Below are positions 37,090 through 45,710 of a stretch of DNA of 64,000 nt, one piece after another (positions within the stretch are counted from its first letter, which is position 1; each line of letters begins with the position of its first letter). Both the position numbers and the translations under genes were made by a program. The notes under the pieces were generated by a model, which was not told where the DNA came from, ran no database searches, and saw only the letters and a program-made list of their open reading frames with translations. The stretch comes from an uncultured Rhodospirillales bacterium. Its GTDB lineage: Bacteria; Pseudomonadota; Alphaproteobacteria; Acetobacterales; Acetobacteraceae. The DNA lies in assembly GCA_903893975.1 (NCBI GenBank), contig CAITOL010000045.1, positions 1 through 64,000 on the forward strand, read 5' to 3'.

Positions 37090-37979
37090 GCGGCAGCCTG
37101 CGCCGCTTCGCCCGCAAACTGCCGGAGTTGCTGGTCATCTGGGTGCCCATGCTGCTGTCAGCGGGGCATGTGGTGGTGTTCACCTTGTGGACCACCTGGG
37201 TGTCCTTCACCCCATCGACGTTGATGCCGACCGATGGGTGGGTGGGGCTGCGGAACTACAGCGCCGTGCTGGCGACGCGGAACTGGAAGGTCGCGTTCGA
37301 CAATCTGCTGCTGTTTGGCTTCAGCTTCATGCTGCTGACCACGTTGGTCGGGCTGGCGCTGGCGATTTTGCTCGACCAGCGTTTGCGCGGCGAGAATGTG
37401 TTGCGGGCGATTTTTCTCTATCCGCTTGCGGTGTCCTTCGTGGTGACCGGCACAGTGTGGTCCTGGCTGCTCAACCCCGGCATGGGGGTGCAGAAACTGG
37501 TCAACAGCCTCGGCTGGACCGCGTTTCGCTTCGACTGGCTGGTCAACCGGGACATGGCGATCTGGACCGTGGTGATCGCCGCGATCTGGCAAGCCTCCGG
37601 CTTCGCCATGGCGCTGTTCCTGGCCGGGTTGCGGTCGGTGGATGCCGATTTGTTGAAAGCCGCCCAGATCGACGGCGCCGGGCCGGTGCGCACCTATGCC
37701 CGAGTGATCCTGCCTAGCCTGTGGCCGATTACCGTTTCGGTGCTGGTGATCCTGCTGCAATTCGCCATCAAAACCTTCGATCTGGTGCGTGCGTTGACCG
37801 AGGGCGGGCCGGGGATCGCGACGCAACTGCCGGCCTTGGTGGTGTATGATTTCATGTTCCAGCGCGGCAATCTCGGGCGTGGCTCGGCGGCGGCGGTGCT
37901 GATGCTGCTGACCTTGCTGGCGGTGCTGCTGCCCTATGCCGGCTGGACCTATCTGCAACGGCGCCGCGCCCGTGCGTAG
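37086..37979 (+). CDS. Sugar ABC transporter permease (MalF/UgpA type)
   Basis: The 297-residue inner-membrane protein has six segments. The EAA loop that docks the ATPase reads LKAAQIDGAGPVRTYARVIL at about residues 192-211. The start is a TTG overlapping the upstream stop (TTGA), a rare start supported by the operon coupling. It overlaps the second permease by 8 bp. Confidence 0.92.
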   Translation: MSGSLRRFARKLPELLVIWVPMLLSAGHVVVFTLWTTWVSFTPSTLMPTDGWVGLRNYSAVLATRNWKVAFDNLLLFGFSFMLLTTLVGLALAILLDQRLRGENVLRAIFLYPLAVSFVVTGTVWSWLLNPGMGVQKLVNSLGWTAFRFDWLVNRDMAIWTVVIAAIWQASGFAMALFLAGLRSVDADLLKAAQIDGAGPVRTYARVILPSLWPITVSVLVILLQFAIKTFDLVRALTEGGPGIATQLPALVVYDFMFQRGNLGRGSAAAVLMLLTLLAVLLPYAGWTYLQRRRARA

Positions 37980-38814
37980 CCGCCGCGTGATCCTGGGTAC
38001 ACTGGTCTGGCTGCTGGCGGCGGCCTATCTGGTGCCGATGGTGGTGGTGCTGCTGAACTCGCTGCGCACCGCGCAGGAAATCGCCCAGGGGTCGATGATC
38101 GGCTGGCCGAAATTCTGGGAGTTCGGCAACTACGCCGTCGCCTGGAGCGGGTTTTGCATTGCCCAGACCTGCCAGGGCATCGCGCCCTATATCGCCAACT
38201 CCGCCGCCATCACCCTGCCGGCGACGTTGATTTCCACCCTGTTGGGCGCGGTGGCCGGCTACGCGGTCTCGCTGTGGCGCTTCCGCGGCGATCGGTGGAT
38301 TTTCGGCCTGGTCACGCTCGGCGTGTTTCTGCCGGAACAAATGCGGCTGATCCCGTGGACCATCGTGCTGCGCGACCTCGGGCTGAGCAACACGCTGGCC
38401 GGGCTGGTGATGATCCATTCGGTGCAGGGGTTGAGCTTCACCGCGCTGTTCTGCCGCAACTATTATCTGTCGATCCCGCAGGAGTTGATGAAGGCGGCGC
38501 GGATCGATGGTGCTGGGTTTTTCCGGATTTTCTGGCGCATCGTGCTGCCGCTGTCGCCGCCGATTCTGGTGGTGACGGTGATCTGGCAATTCACCGGCAT
38601 CTGGAACGAATTTCTCTATGGCGTGACCTTTACCACCGGCACGCAGCAGCCGATTACCGCCGCCTTGATCGCGCTGGCGACGTCGGTGGCCGATGTGCCG
38701 CAATACGGGGTGCAGAACGCTGCCGTGGTGCTGGCGGCGCTGCCGACGATGCTGGTTTACCTGTTCGGTGGGCGATATTTCGTGCGCGGCCTGACCGCCG
38801 GCGCGGTGAAGTAG
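37972..38814 (+). CDS. Sugar ABC transporter permease (MalG/UgpE type)
   Basis: The ~280-residue protein has six membrane segments and the EAA loop MKAARIDGAGFFRIFWRIVL. The start is taken as GTG 37972 (VRSRRVILGTLVWLL), 8 bp inside the previous gene, because this puts the first membrane segment at the usual place; the ATG at 37936 adds an unlikely leader. It pairs with the first permease to form the channel. Confidence 0.92.
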   Translation: MRSRRVILGTLVWLLAAAYLVPMVVVLLNSLRTAQEIAQGSMIGWPKFWEFGNYAVAWSGFCIAQTCQGIAPYIANSAAITLPATLISTLLGAVAGYAVSLWRFRGDRWIFGLVTLGVFLPEQMRLIPWTIVLRDLGLSNTLAGLVMIHSVQGLSFTALFCRNYYLSIPQELMKAARIDGAGFFRIFWRIVLPLSPPILVVTVIWQFTGIWNEFLYGVTFTTGTQQPITAALIALATSVADVPQYGVQNAAVVLAALPTMLVYLFGGRYFVRGLTAGAVK

Positions 38815-38823
38815 GAAACAGAC

Positions 38824-39915
38824 ATGTCGGCCCTGGTCATTCGCGATCTGCAGAAACGGTTTGGCGCGGTTGAGGTGTTGAAAGGCATCAACCTCAACAT
38901 CGACAGCGGGGAGTTCACCGTGCTGGTCGGCCCGTCCGGCTGCGGTAAATCCACCTTGCTCAACATCATCGCAGGGCTGGAAACCGCGAGTTCCGGCGAT
39001 GTTGTGATTGCCGACCGGGTGGTGAACGCGGTGCCGCCGAAGGACCGCGACATCGCGATGGTGTTCCAGTCCTATGCGCTCTATCCGTCGATGACGGTGC
39101 GGCAGAACATCACCTTCGGCATGGAGTGCCGCAACATCGCCAAGCCGGCGCGTGAGGCGGCGCTGACCCGGGTGGCGCGGCTGCTGCAACTGGAGCCACT
39201 GCTCGGCCGCAAGCCGGCGCAGCTTTCCGGCGGCCAGCGCCAGCGCGTCGCCATGGGCCGGGCGCTGGTGCGCGACCCCAAGTTATTCCTGTTCGACGAA
39301 CCGCTCTCCAACCTCGATGCCAAGTTGCGGGTGGAAATGCGGGCCGAGATCAAGCAGTTGCACGCCCGCATCGGCACCACCATCGTTTATGTGACGCATG
39401 ATCAGGTCGAGGCGATGACGATGGCCACGCGCATCGCGGTAATGCATGGGGGGGAGGTGCAGCAATTCGCCGATCCGGACACGATTTATAACCGCCCGGC
39501 CAATTTATTCGTCGCCCGCTTCATGGGGGCGCCGCCGATGAACACGCTGAACGCGACGTTGGAGGCGGTGGACGGTGTGCCGCATGCCGTGCTCGGCCAG
39601 GGGGTCAGCCTGCCGGTGCCCGGTGCGCCGGAGTCGCATCGCGGGCGGGAGGTGGTGCTGGGCATCCGGCCGGAATGCATCGCCGAATCGCAGCGCCGCT
39701 TTGGCGACCGCGCGCCGCTGATCCTGACGGCACCGATTGTGCTGACCGAGCCGACCGGGGCGGAAACCATGGTGACGCTGCGCCTCGCCGGCCAGCGCGC
39801 CATTGGCCGGGTGGCGCCCGATAGCGTGATGAAAGCCGGAGAGGTTGGCCAATTCGCCATCGACACACGGAAGCTCTGCCTGTTCGACCCGCAAACGGAG
39901 ATGTTGCTCGCATGA
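38824..39915 (+). CDS. Sugar ABC transporter ATP-binding protein (MalK/UgpC type)
   Basis: The 363-residue ATPase has Walker A GPSGCGKSTLLN (about residues 37-48), Q-loop VFQSYALYP, signature LSGGQRQRVAMGRAL, Walker B LFLFDEPLSNLDA and the switch His in YVTHDQVEAM. A C-terminal TOBE/OB regulatory part follows from about residue 240. It energises the upstream importer. ATG 38824 has AGGAAA upstream; the stop overlaps the dehydrogenase start by 4 bp. Confidence 0.95.
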   Translation: MSALVIRDLQKRFGAVEVLKGINLNIDSGEFTVLVGPSGCGKSTLLNIIAGLETASSGDVVIADRVVNAVPPKDRDIAMVFQSYALYPSMTVRQNITFGMECRNIAKPAREAALTRVARLLQLEPLLGRKPAQLSGGQRQRVAMGRALVRDPKLFLFDEPLSNLDAKLRVEMRAEIKQLHARIGTTIVYVTHDQVEAMTMATRIAVMHGGEVQQFADPDTIYNRPANLFVARFMGAPPMNTLNATLEAVDGVPHAVLGQGVSLPVPGAPESHRGREVVLGIRPECIAESQRRFGDRAPLILTAPIVLTEPTGAETMVTLRLAGQRAIGRVAPDSVMKAGEVGQFAIDTRKLCLFDPQTEMLLA

Positions 39916-40661
39916 CCCACGCCCGCTACCCCAGCCTTGCCGGCCGCACGGTGCTGATTACCGGCGGGGCCAGCGGCATTGGCGAGGCCATGGTGCGCGG
40001 CTTCGTGGCCAATGCGGCCAGGGTGGCGTTTCTGGACCTGCAAGCCGATGCCGGTGCCGCCTTGGCGGCCGCGACCGGGGCAAAGTTCCTGGCCTGTGAC
40101 CTGACGGATATTGCCGCCGTGCAAGCGGCCATTGCCACAGTGGCGCAGGCGCTCGGCCCGATTACCGTGCTGGTGAACAATGCCGCCAACGACCGGCGGA
40201 TTGCTTTCGACACGCTGACGGAGGGCGATTTTGACGCCATGCTCGCGGTCAATTTCCGCCATGCCGTGTTCGCCAGCCAGGCGGTGCTGCCGGGGATGCG
40301 GGCGGCGGGTGGCGGGGCGATTGTCAATATGAGCTCGGTGGCCTGGATGGGCGGCGGGCGGGAGATGGAGATTTACGCCGCGGCCAAGGCGGCGATGGTG
40401 GGCTTCACCAATTCCCTGGCGCGCGATGCCGGGCCGGACCGCATTCGGGTGAATGCCATTGCGCCGGGCATGATTATCACCCCACGGCAGCGCGCCTTGT
40501 GGTTTCAGGATGAAAGCCAGATCGCCGCCGGACTGTCGCGCCAATGCCTGCCGGACCTGATCGCGGTGGAGGATGTGGCCAATCTGGCGCTGTTCCTGGC
40601 GGCGGATGACAGCCGGTCCATCACCAAGCAGTGCTTTATGATCAATGGCGGGTCACGGTAG
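39912..40661 (+). CDS. Short-chain dehydrogenase/reductase
   Basis: The 249-residue classical SDR shows TGGASGIGEAM for NAD(P) binding, NNAAND (NNAG variant), the Ser in NMSSVAW and the Tyr-x-x-x-Lys pair YAAAK. As last gene of the ABC importer operon (4-bp overlap) it probably oxidises the imported sugar or polyol. The acidic residue after the second strand (FLDLQAD) points to NAD rather than NADP. The substrate is unknown. Confidence 0.92.
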   Translation: MTHARYPSLAGRTVLITGGASGIGEAMVRGFVANAARVAFLDLQADAGAALAAATGAKFLACDLTDIAAVQAAIATVAQALGPITVLVNNAANDRRIAFDTLTEGDFDAMLAVNFRHAVFASQAVLPGMRAAGGGAIVNMSSVAWMGGGREMEIYAAAKAAMVGFTNSLARDAGPDRIRVNAIAPGMIITPRQRALWFQDESQIAAGLSRQCLPDLIAVEDVANLALFLAADDSRSITKQCFMINGGSR

Positions 40662-40664
40662 CGC

Positions 40665-41465
40665 TTAGCCTTTGGCGTCGTCCGCCGAGACGACGATCAC
40701 CGAGCCGCGCGTGGTCGCATCGAGCAGCTGCACGATCTGATCGGCTGACAGAAATCCGGTTTCGGTTTGCTTCAGCGCCCGCTGCCATTTCTGGATGGCC
40801 GCTGCCGTGTCTGGCCCATACAGCCCATCCACCTCACCTTTGTAATAGCCGCCGGCGACGAGGGCGATTTGCACCTGATGCAGCAAAGCCGATGGCAGGG
40901 TGCGGAAGGCGAGGCGTGCCGGCTCGTCCGGCGGGCCATACGGGTCGCGGACATCCTGTGGCGCCGTCGGCGGCCGGCGACCGAAATAGCCATCCGACCA
41001 ATAGCCGGAGCGGCCAACACTGCCATTGGCCAGGTACTCGGTGCCTTGGCCCTCGAACCGGTTGTCCTTGACGTCGCCGACATATTTCCAGCCATCGGGG
41101 AAGGTGTAGGTGCCGCGCCCGTTCGGTCGGCCGTCGTGGTGGTCGCCGACATAAAGCGTGCCGTTGGCGAAAACGGTGGTGCCCTGCCCTTCCAGCGCGC
41201 CGTTCCGCACCTCACCAATATACTTCCAGCCGTCGGGCATGGTGTAGCTGCCCTGCCCGTTCGGGGCGCCGTCGCGGAACGCCCCGACATAAACCGCGCC
41301 GTTCGGCACGGTGCGGGTGCCGGTGCATTGGTCCCATCGTTCGGGCGCTGCGTCCTTGCAGGCAGGTGTCGGTACCTGCCCGGTACGGACCGGTGCCGCG
41401 CACCCCGCTACCGCCAAGGCCGTGCCGAGCGCGGCCAGATGCCATCGTGTTCGAAGTGTTGCCAC
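40665..41465 (-). CDS. MORN-repeat lipoprotein with a peptidoglycan-binding-like domain
   Basis: The ~266-residue protein begins with a lipoprotein signal (LAALGTALAVAGC, lipidated Cys22 if GTG 41465 is the start). Four to five MORN repeats follow (YVGAFRDGAPNGQGSYTMPD, YIGEVRNGALEGQGT and so on). The C-terminal segment LLHQVQIALVAGGYYKGEVD leads into GLYGPDTAAAIQKWQRAL, which fits PG_binding_1. It is probably outer-membrane-anchored and wall-facing. The longer frame from ATG 41552 lacks signal-like sequence. It converges on the SDR gene 3 bp away. Confidence 0.8.
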   Translation of the reverse strand: MATLRTRWHLAALGTALAVAGCAAPVRTGQVPTPACKDAAPERWDQCTGTRTVPNGAVYVGAFRDGAPNGQGSYTMPDGWKYIGEVRNGALEGQGTTVFANGTLYVGDHHDGRPNGRGTYTFPDGWKYVGDVKDNRFEGQGTEYLANGSVGRSGYWSDGYFGRRPPTAPQDVRDPYGPPDEPARLAFRTLPSALLHQVQIALVAGGYYKGEVDGLYGPDTAAAIQKWQRALKQTETGFLSADQIVQLLDATTRGSVIVVSADDAKG

Positions 41466-41646
41466 GCCAATCGGTCCGTTGAAGTTGCCGCACCCTACTG
41501 GTATCCGAAACGCGCCGCAAAGCCGGCGGGGACTACATATTTTACACATCAAATCAAGGATTTATCGACGCCTAAATTCTAGGCAATCCGTCGCACCCCA
41601 CGGAATCGCTGGCATTGCACAGCTTGCCCCAGCACCGCCCACAACC

Positions 41647-41655
41647 TTATCCACA
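41647..41655 (+). promoter_or_regulatory. Single DnaA-box consensus
   Basis: TTATCCACA matches the 9-mer consensus exactly. No second exact box was noticed nearby, so it is at most a lone DnaA site. Confidence 0.3.
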
Positions 41656-41689
41656 GAATCTGGGGGCGAATCGCTGGCACCGCCAAGGC

Positions 41690-41722
41690 AAAGAAAAAGG
41701 GGCTGCGAAAATTCGCAGCCCC
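41690..41722 (-). terminator. Intrinsic terminator of rplM-rpsI
   Basis: On the minus strand a GC-rich stem (GGGGCTGCG with its complement, 9 bp, loop AATTTT) is followed by a T-rich run (TTTTTCTTT, complement of 41690-41698). It lies 40 bp after the rpsI stop. This is the clearest Rho-independent terminator of the window. Confidence 0.85.
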
Positions 41723-41762
41723 TGATCCGACGCAGAGATTGGGAGACCCAATCGCCGTGATG

Positions 41763-42251
41763 TTAGCGCTTGGAGAACTGGAAGCTGCGGCGGGCCTTGG
41801 CCTTGCCGTACTTCTTGCGTTCGACGACGCGGCTGTCACGGGTCAGGAAGCCGGCGACCTTCAGGATGCCGCGCAGTTCCGGCTCGTAATAGGTCAGCGC
41901 GCGGCTGATGCCGTGGCGCAGCGCGCCGGCCTGGCCGGACAGACCACCGCCATTGACGGTGCAGAACACGTCAAACGCGTTGTAGCGGTCGGCAACCAGG
42001 AACGGCTGGGTGATCAGCATGCGCAGCACCGGGCGGGCGAAGTATTGCCCAACGCGCTTGCCGTTCACGACGATCTCGCCCTTGCCCGGCTTGATCCAGA
42101 CGCGGGCAATGGCGTTCTTGCGGCGGCCGGTGGCGTAGCTGCGGCCGAGCGCGTCGCGCTTCGGTTCAACCTTGGGGCGATCGGCGGAAACGGTCGTGGC
42201 GACCGCGAGTTCCTTGAGATCGGCGAGGCTGCGAGTGGTGGTGTCGGACAT
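41763..42251 (-). CDS. rpsI: 30S ribosomal protein S9
   Basis: The 162-residue protein ends in [13 protein letters not shown], the conserved basic tail that reaches the P-site t[23 protein letters not shown] and [20 protein letters not shown] are the S9 signatures. A ~30-residue N-terminal extension is common in alphaproteobacteria. It follows rplM after 4 bp, and a strong terminator ends the unit. Confidence 0.98.
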   Translation of the reverse strand: MSDTTTRSLADLKELAVATTVSADRPKVEPKRDALGRSYATGRRKNAIARVWIKPGKGEIVVNGKRVGQYFARPVLRMLITQPFLVADRYNAFDVFCTVNGGGLSGQAGALRHGISRALTYYEPELRGILKVAGFLTRDSRVVERKKYGKAKARRSFQFSKR

Positions 42252-42255
42252 CAGA

Positions 42256-42723
42256 TCAACCCCTCCGGTTCTTCGGGTTCATGGCGGCGACATCCAGCGT
42301 CTTCGGCTGTTGCGCCTCATGCGGATGGGTTGCGCTGGCGTAGATGTGCAGGTGCTTCATCTGGCGGCGCTGCAACGGGCCACGGGTGATCATGCGTTCA
42401 ACCGCCTTTTCCACCACGCGTTCCGGGTGGCGGCTTTCCAGGCGCTGACGCAGGGTGCGGCTCTTGATCCCGCCGGCATAGCCGGTGTGATAATAGAAGC
42501 TCTCACCGTCCAGCTTGTTGCCGGTCAGCACGACCTTGTCGGCGTTGACGACAATAACATTGTCGCCGCAATCGACATGCGGGGTGAATTGCGGCTTGTG
42601 CTTGCCGCGCAGGCGCTGAGCGATGACAACGGCGAGGCGCCCGAGCACCAGGCCTTCGGCGTCGATCAACACCCATTCCTTGTTTACGTCCGCTGGCTTC
42701 AGCGAGACGGTGGTCTTCAACAT
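42256..42723 (-). CDS. rplM: 50S ribosomal protein L13
   Basis: The 155-residue protein shows [20 protein letters not shown] at the start, [20 protein letters not shown] in the middle and [14 protein letters not shown] at the end. ATG 42723 has AAAGGA about 7 bp upstream. The frame above it has no good start and is non-coding. It leads the rplM-rpsI operon. Confidence 0.98.
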   Translation of the reverse strand: MLKTTVSLKPADVNKEWVLIDAEGLVLGRLAVVIAQRLRGKHKPQFTPHVDCGDNVIVVNADKVVLTGNKLDGESFYYHTGYAGGIKSRTLRQRLESRHPERVVEKAVERMITRGPLQRRQMKHLHIYASATHPHEAQQPKTLDVAAMNPKNRRG

Positions 42724-42777
42724 ATCTGGTCCTTTGCAAAGCTGCGGACGGCGAAGGTTCGGCGTGTACCGGCGGGG

Positions 42778-42806
42778 TCTATGCCGGTGATGCCCAGCGG
42801 CGTCAA
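42778..42806 (-). promoter_or_regulatory. Candidate sigma70-type promoter of rplM-rpsI
   Basis: On the minus strand TTGACG (42806-42801) and CATAGA (42783-42778) are separated by 17 bp. Transcription would start about 45-50 bp before the rplM ATG. Confidence 0.55.
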
Positions 42807-42817
42807 GCGTTTTGACC

Positions 42818-42837
42818 TGTGGTATCATCATACCACA
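42818..42837. promoter_or_regulatory. Perfect dyad between hldE and rplM
   Basis: TGTGGTAT and ATACCACA are 8-bp complementary arms around CATC, 12 bp upstream of the candidate rplM -35. It may be an operator (it resembles GntR-type TGGTATNATACCA sites) or the end of the hldE transcript. Confidence 0.45.
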
Positions 42838-42861
42838 CACGCGATTGACCCGGTCGGCGGC

Positions 42862-44352
42862 CTATTTCGGGCTGGTCATGCGCTGAATTGTGCCGGTGGT
42901 GCTGTGCCCTTCCTCTAGCGGGATCAGCACCAGCCGCCCGCCATGCGCCTGCACCACGTCGGCGCCGACCACCTGGTCTGGCCGGTAATCCGCGCCTTTG
43001 ACCAGCACATCGGGCAGCAAGGCGGTGATGACGTCGAGCGGCGTGTCCTCGCCAAACAGCAGCACCAGGTCCACCGCCTCCATCGCCGCCATCACCGTGG
43101 CGCGCGCGGCCTCGTGCTGCACCGGGCGGGTGGGGCCTTTCAGCCGGCGGACGGAGGCATCGGCGTTCAGCGCCACCACCAGCCGGTCGCAGGCGGCGCG
43201 GGCCAGCGCGAGGGAGCGGACATGGCCGGGGTGGATCAGGTCGAACACGCCGTTGGTGAAGCCCACCTTCAGCCCGGCGCGGCGCCAGGCCGCCACCCGT
43301 TCGACGGCGGTGGCGCGATCCACCACTTTATGATCGAGCGCGTGCGCGGCGTGGCTGTGCAAGGCGTCCGCCACCTCCGCCCGCAGCACCGTGGCGGTGC
43401 CGAGCTTGCCGACGGCGATGCCGGCGGCGACGTTGGCCAGGGCGGCGGCCTGCGGCAGGCTGGCCCCGGCGGCGAGCGCCACCGCCAAGGCGGCCACCAC
43501 GGTATCGCCGGCGCCGGACACATCGGCCACCGCGCGGGCGCGGGTCGGCACGTGCAGTGGGGCGGCGCCGTCGCGCACCAGGGTCATGCCTTTTTCCGAC
43601 CGGGTGACCAGCACCGCGCCGGCCGCCGCCTGGGCGCGGGCCGCCTGACCGGCGGCGGCGGCACTTTCGTCGTCGCCCGCGGCAATGCCGGTGGCCTGGG
43701 TCACTTCCAGCGCATTCGGGGTTAGCACATCCACCCCGGTATAGGCCGCGAACTGCACCCGCTTCGGGTCGGCGATGACCGGAACCCCGGCGTCGCGCGC
43801 CAGGGCGATCACCGCGCGCAGCACCCGGTCGGTCAGCACGCCTTTGCCGTAATCGGACAGCACCACCACGCCCATATCCGGCAGTGCTTCGACAATGGCC
43901 GCCAGCACCAGGTCTTCGGTGGCGGGCGGGATTGGCTCGGCCACTTCTTCATCGAGCCGCAGCAACTGGTGCCCGCCGGCCATGAAGCGGGTTTTGACCG
44001 CTGTGGGCCGCCCGGCAATCGGGATCAGCCGGCCGGCAATCGCCGGGGTTTCGGCTAGCATGGCGGCGATTTCCGCCGCGGCCGCATCATCGCCCACCAC
44101 CCCCACCAGGGCTGCCAGCGCGCCGAGGGAGGCGACGTTCTGCGCCACGTTGCCAGCCCCACCCAGCACGCGCCGCCGCGCTTGGGCACGCAGCACGGGG
44201 ATGGGGGCTTCGGGCGAAATCCGCCGCACCTCGCCCGAGACGTAGCGGTCCAGCATGATGTCGCCGACGACCAGCACCCGCGCGGTGGCGAAGCCTTCCA
44301 GCCAGATGGCGAGCTGGTCTTCGGCGAGCAGGTCAGGGTCCGGTATCGGCAT
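42862..44352 (-). CDS. hldE: Bifunctional heptose 7-phosphate kinase / heptose 1-phosphate adenylyltransferase
   Basis: The 496-residue protein fuses a ribokinase-like kinase (residues ~1-330, with GGAGNVAQNVASLG and the anion-hole VADVSGAGDTVVAAL) to a nucleotidyltransferase (from about 350, with FTNGVFDLIHPGHV, the HxGH motif, and LKGPTRP). It phosphorylates heptose 7-phosphate at C1 and later adenylates heptose 1-phosphate, on the way to ADP-heptose for LPS. ATG 44352 is used; the in-frame TTG 44358 is the alternative. GmhA of the same route is encoded at 18.6 kb. Confidence 0.96.
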   Translation of the reverse strand: MPIPDPDLLAEDQLAIWLEGFATARVLVVGDIMLDRYVSGEVRRISPEAPIPVLRAQARRRVLGGAGNVAQNVASLGALAALVGVVGDDAAAAEIAAMLAETPAIAGRLIPIAGRPTAVKTRFMAGGHQLLRLDEEVAEPIPPATEDLVLAAIVEALPDMGVVVLSDYGKGVLTDRVLRAVIALARDAGVPVIADPKRVQFAAYTGVDVLTPNALEVTQATGIAAGDDESAAAAGQAARAQAAAGAVLVTRSEKGMTLVRDGAAPLHVPTRARAVADVSGAGDTVVAALAVALAAGASLPQAAALANVAAGIAVGKLGTATVLRAEVADALHSHAAHALDHKVVDRATAVERVAAWRRAGLKVGFTNGVFDLIHPGHVRSLALARAACDRLVVALNADASVRRLKGPTRPVQHEAARATVMAAMEAVDLVLLFGEDTPLDVITALLPDVLVKGADYRPDQVVGADVVQAHGGRLVLIPLEEGHSTTGTIQRMTSPK

Positions 44353-44422
44353 GGGCAAATCCAGCTTCCGCGTTCAATCTGTTTCTGATCTATAAGTCAG
44401 TGAAGGAAAACGAGGAAGCGTG

Positions 44423-45685
44423 ATGCCAAAAACCAACCGCCTGCATTATGCCTGGGTCGTCGCGGCGGTGACCTTCATCGTGCTGCTCTCCACATCCTCG
44501 ATCCGCGCCGTGCCAGGGTTGATGCTGGTGCCGCTGCAAACCGAGTTTGGCTGGTCGCCGGGGGCGGTGTCCTCCGCCTTCGGGCTGAATATTCTGCTCT
44601 ACGGCCTGTTCGGGCCGTTCTCGGTCGCCATTATGGACCGCTTCGGCATGCGGCGTGTGCTGGTGGCGTCCTTGCTGTGCATGGGCTGCGGCGCGGCTTT
44701 GGTGCCATTTCTCGGCGCGATCTGGCAGTTGGATGTGGTGTGGGGCCTGTTTGTCGGCCTGGGCAGCGGGGCGACCGCGCTGGTGCTGGCGGCGACCGTG
44801 GCCGGGCGGTGGTTTACCGCCAAGCGCGGCATCGTGCTCGGCGTGCTGACAGCGAGCGCCGCCGCCGGGCAGTTGCTGCTGCTGCCAGTGCTGGCGCGGG
44901 TGAGCCAGGAACTGGGCTGGCGGGCGATGGTGTTTGTGGTCGCCGGGATCTGCTTCGCGCTGGTGCCGCTGGTGATCGGGCTGATGCGCGACCGCCCGGC
45001 CGACCTTGGCCTGGCACCTTATGGCGAGGACGGGCCGCCGCACCCGGTGCAGCGCAGCACCGGCAATCTGTTTCTCACCCCGTTGCGCGCGCTGGCCGCC
45101 GGGGCGGCTAATCGGGATTTCATGCTGCTGGCCGGCAGTTATTTCATCTGCGGCGCCACCACCAACGGGCTGATCGCCACCCATCTGGTGCCGGCTTGCG
45201 TGGATGCGGGCATTTCCCCGGTGGTGGGCGCCAGCCTGCTGGCCGGGATGGGGGTGTTCAATATGATCGGCGCCACCGCATCTGGCTGGTTGAGCGACCG
45301 GATCGACAACCGGATGCTGCTGGCGATCTACTTCGTGCTGCGCGGCATTTCGTTGATCTATCTGCCGTTTTCCTTCACCTCGCTGCAAGGGCTGTCGGTC
45401 TTCGCAGTGTTTTACGGGCTGGACTGGATTGCCACCGTGCCGCCGACGGTGCGGCTGTGCACCAACATCTTCGGGCGGGAAAAAGGCGGGATGATGTATG
45501 GCTGGGTCAGCGCGGCGCATCAGCTGGGCGGCGCCACGGCGGCGTTTCTGGGCGGGGTGGCCCGGGGCGATCTGGGTGGCTATCTGGAAGCGTTCATTAC
45601 CGCCGGCCTCGCCTGCATGGCGGCGGCGACCATGGTGTTGCTGATCGGGCGCGGGCGGATGCGGCTGGCGGCACTGGCGGGCTGA
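44423..45685 (+). CDS. MFS transporter (monocarboxylate/oxalate-formate-like)
   Basis: The 420-residue protein has 12 membrane segments. It starts LHYAWVVAAVTFIVLLS and has FGWSPGAVSSAFGLNILLYG, a pattern of the MCT/OFA-like group. ATG 44423 has GAGGAA 6-11 bp upstream. It is divergent from hldE (70 bp). The substrate is probably a small organic acid, but this is inference. Confidence 0.88.
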   Translation: MPKTNRLHYAWVVAAVTFIVLLSTSSIRAVPGLMLVPLQTEFGWSPGAVSSAFGLNILLYGLFGPFSVAIMDRFGMRRVLVASLLCMGCGAALVPFLGAIWQLDVVWGLFVGLGSGATALVLAATVAGRWFTAKRGIVLGVLTASAAAGQLLLLPVLARVSQELGWRAMVFVVAGICFALVPLVIGLMRDRPADLGLAPYGEDGPPHPVQRSTGNLFLTPLRALAAGAANRDFMLLAGSYFICGATTNGLIATHLVPACVDAGISPVVGASLLAGMGVFNMIGATASGWLSDRIDNRMLLAIYFVLRGISLIYLPFSFTSLQGLSVFAVFYGLDWIATVPPTVRLCTNIFGREKGGMMYGWVSAAHQLGGATAAFLGGVARGDLGGYLEAFITAGLACMAAATMVLLIGRGRMRLAALAG

Positions 45686-45710
45686 TGCACCACATAACCG
45701 GGGACACGCG

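Larger units (their letters stand above)
41466..41762. other. Intergenic region between the MORN gene and rpsI
   Basis: These ~297 bp hold no gene that I can support. They should contain the promoter of the MORN gene (minus strand, toward 41466-41580). They also carry a perfect DnaA-box 9-mer at 41647 and the rpsI terminator at 41690-41722. Confidence 0.5.

Noticed and set aside
37852-39189. 445-codon antisense frame across the ABC permease and ATPase genes
   Set aside because: His/Arg/Gln-rich, no recognisable fold, opposite to clear transporter genes.
41647-41655. Replication origin at the DnaA box
   Set aside because: Only one exact box was seen, with no AT-rich unwinding region and no dnaA, dnaN or similar genes nearby.
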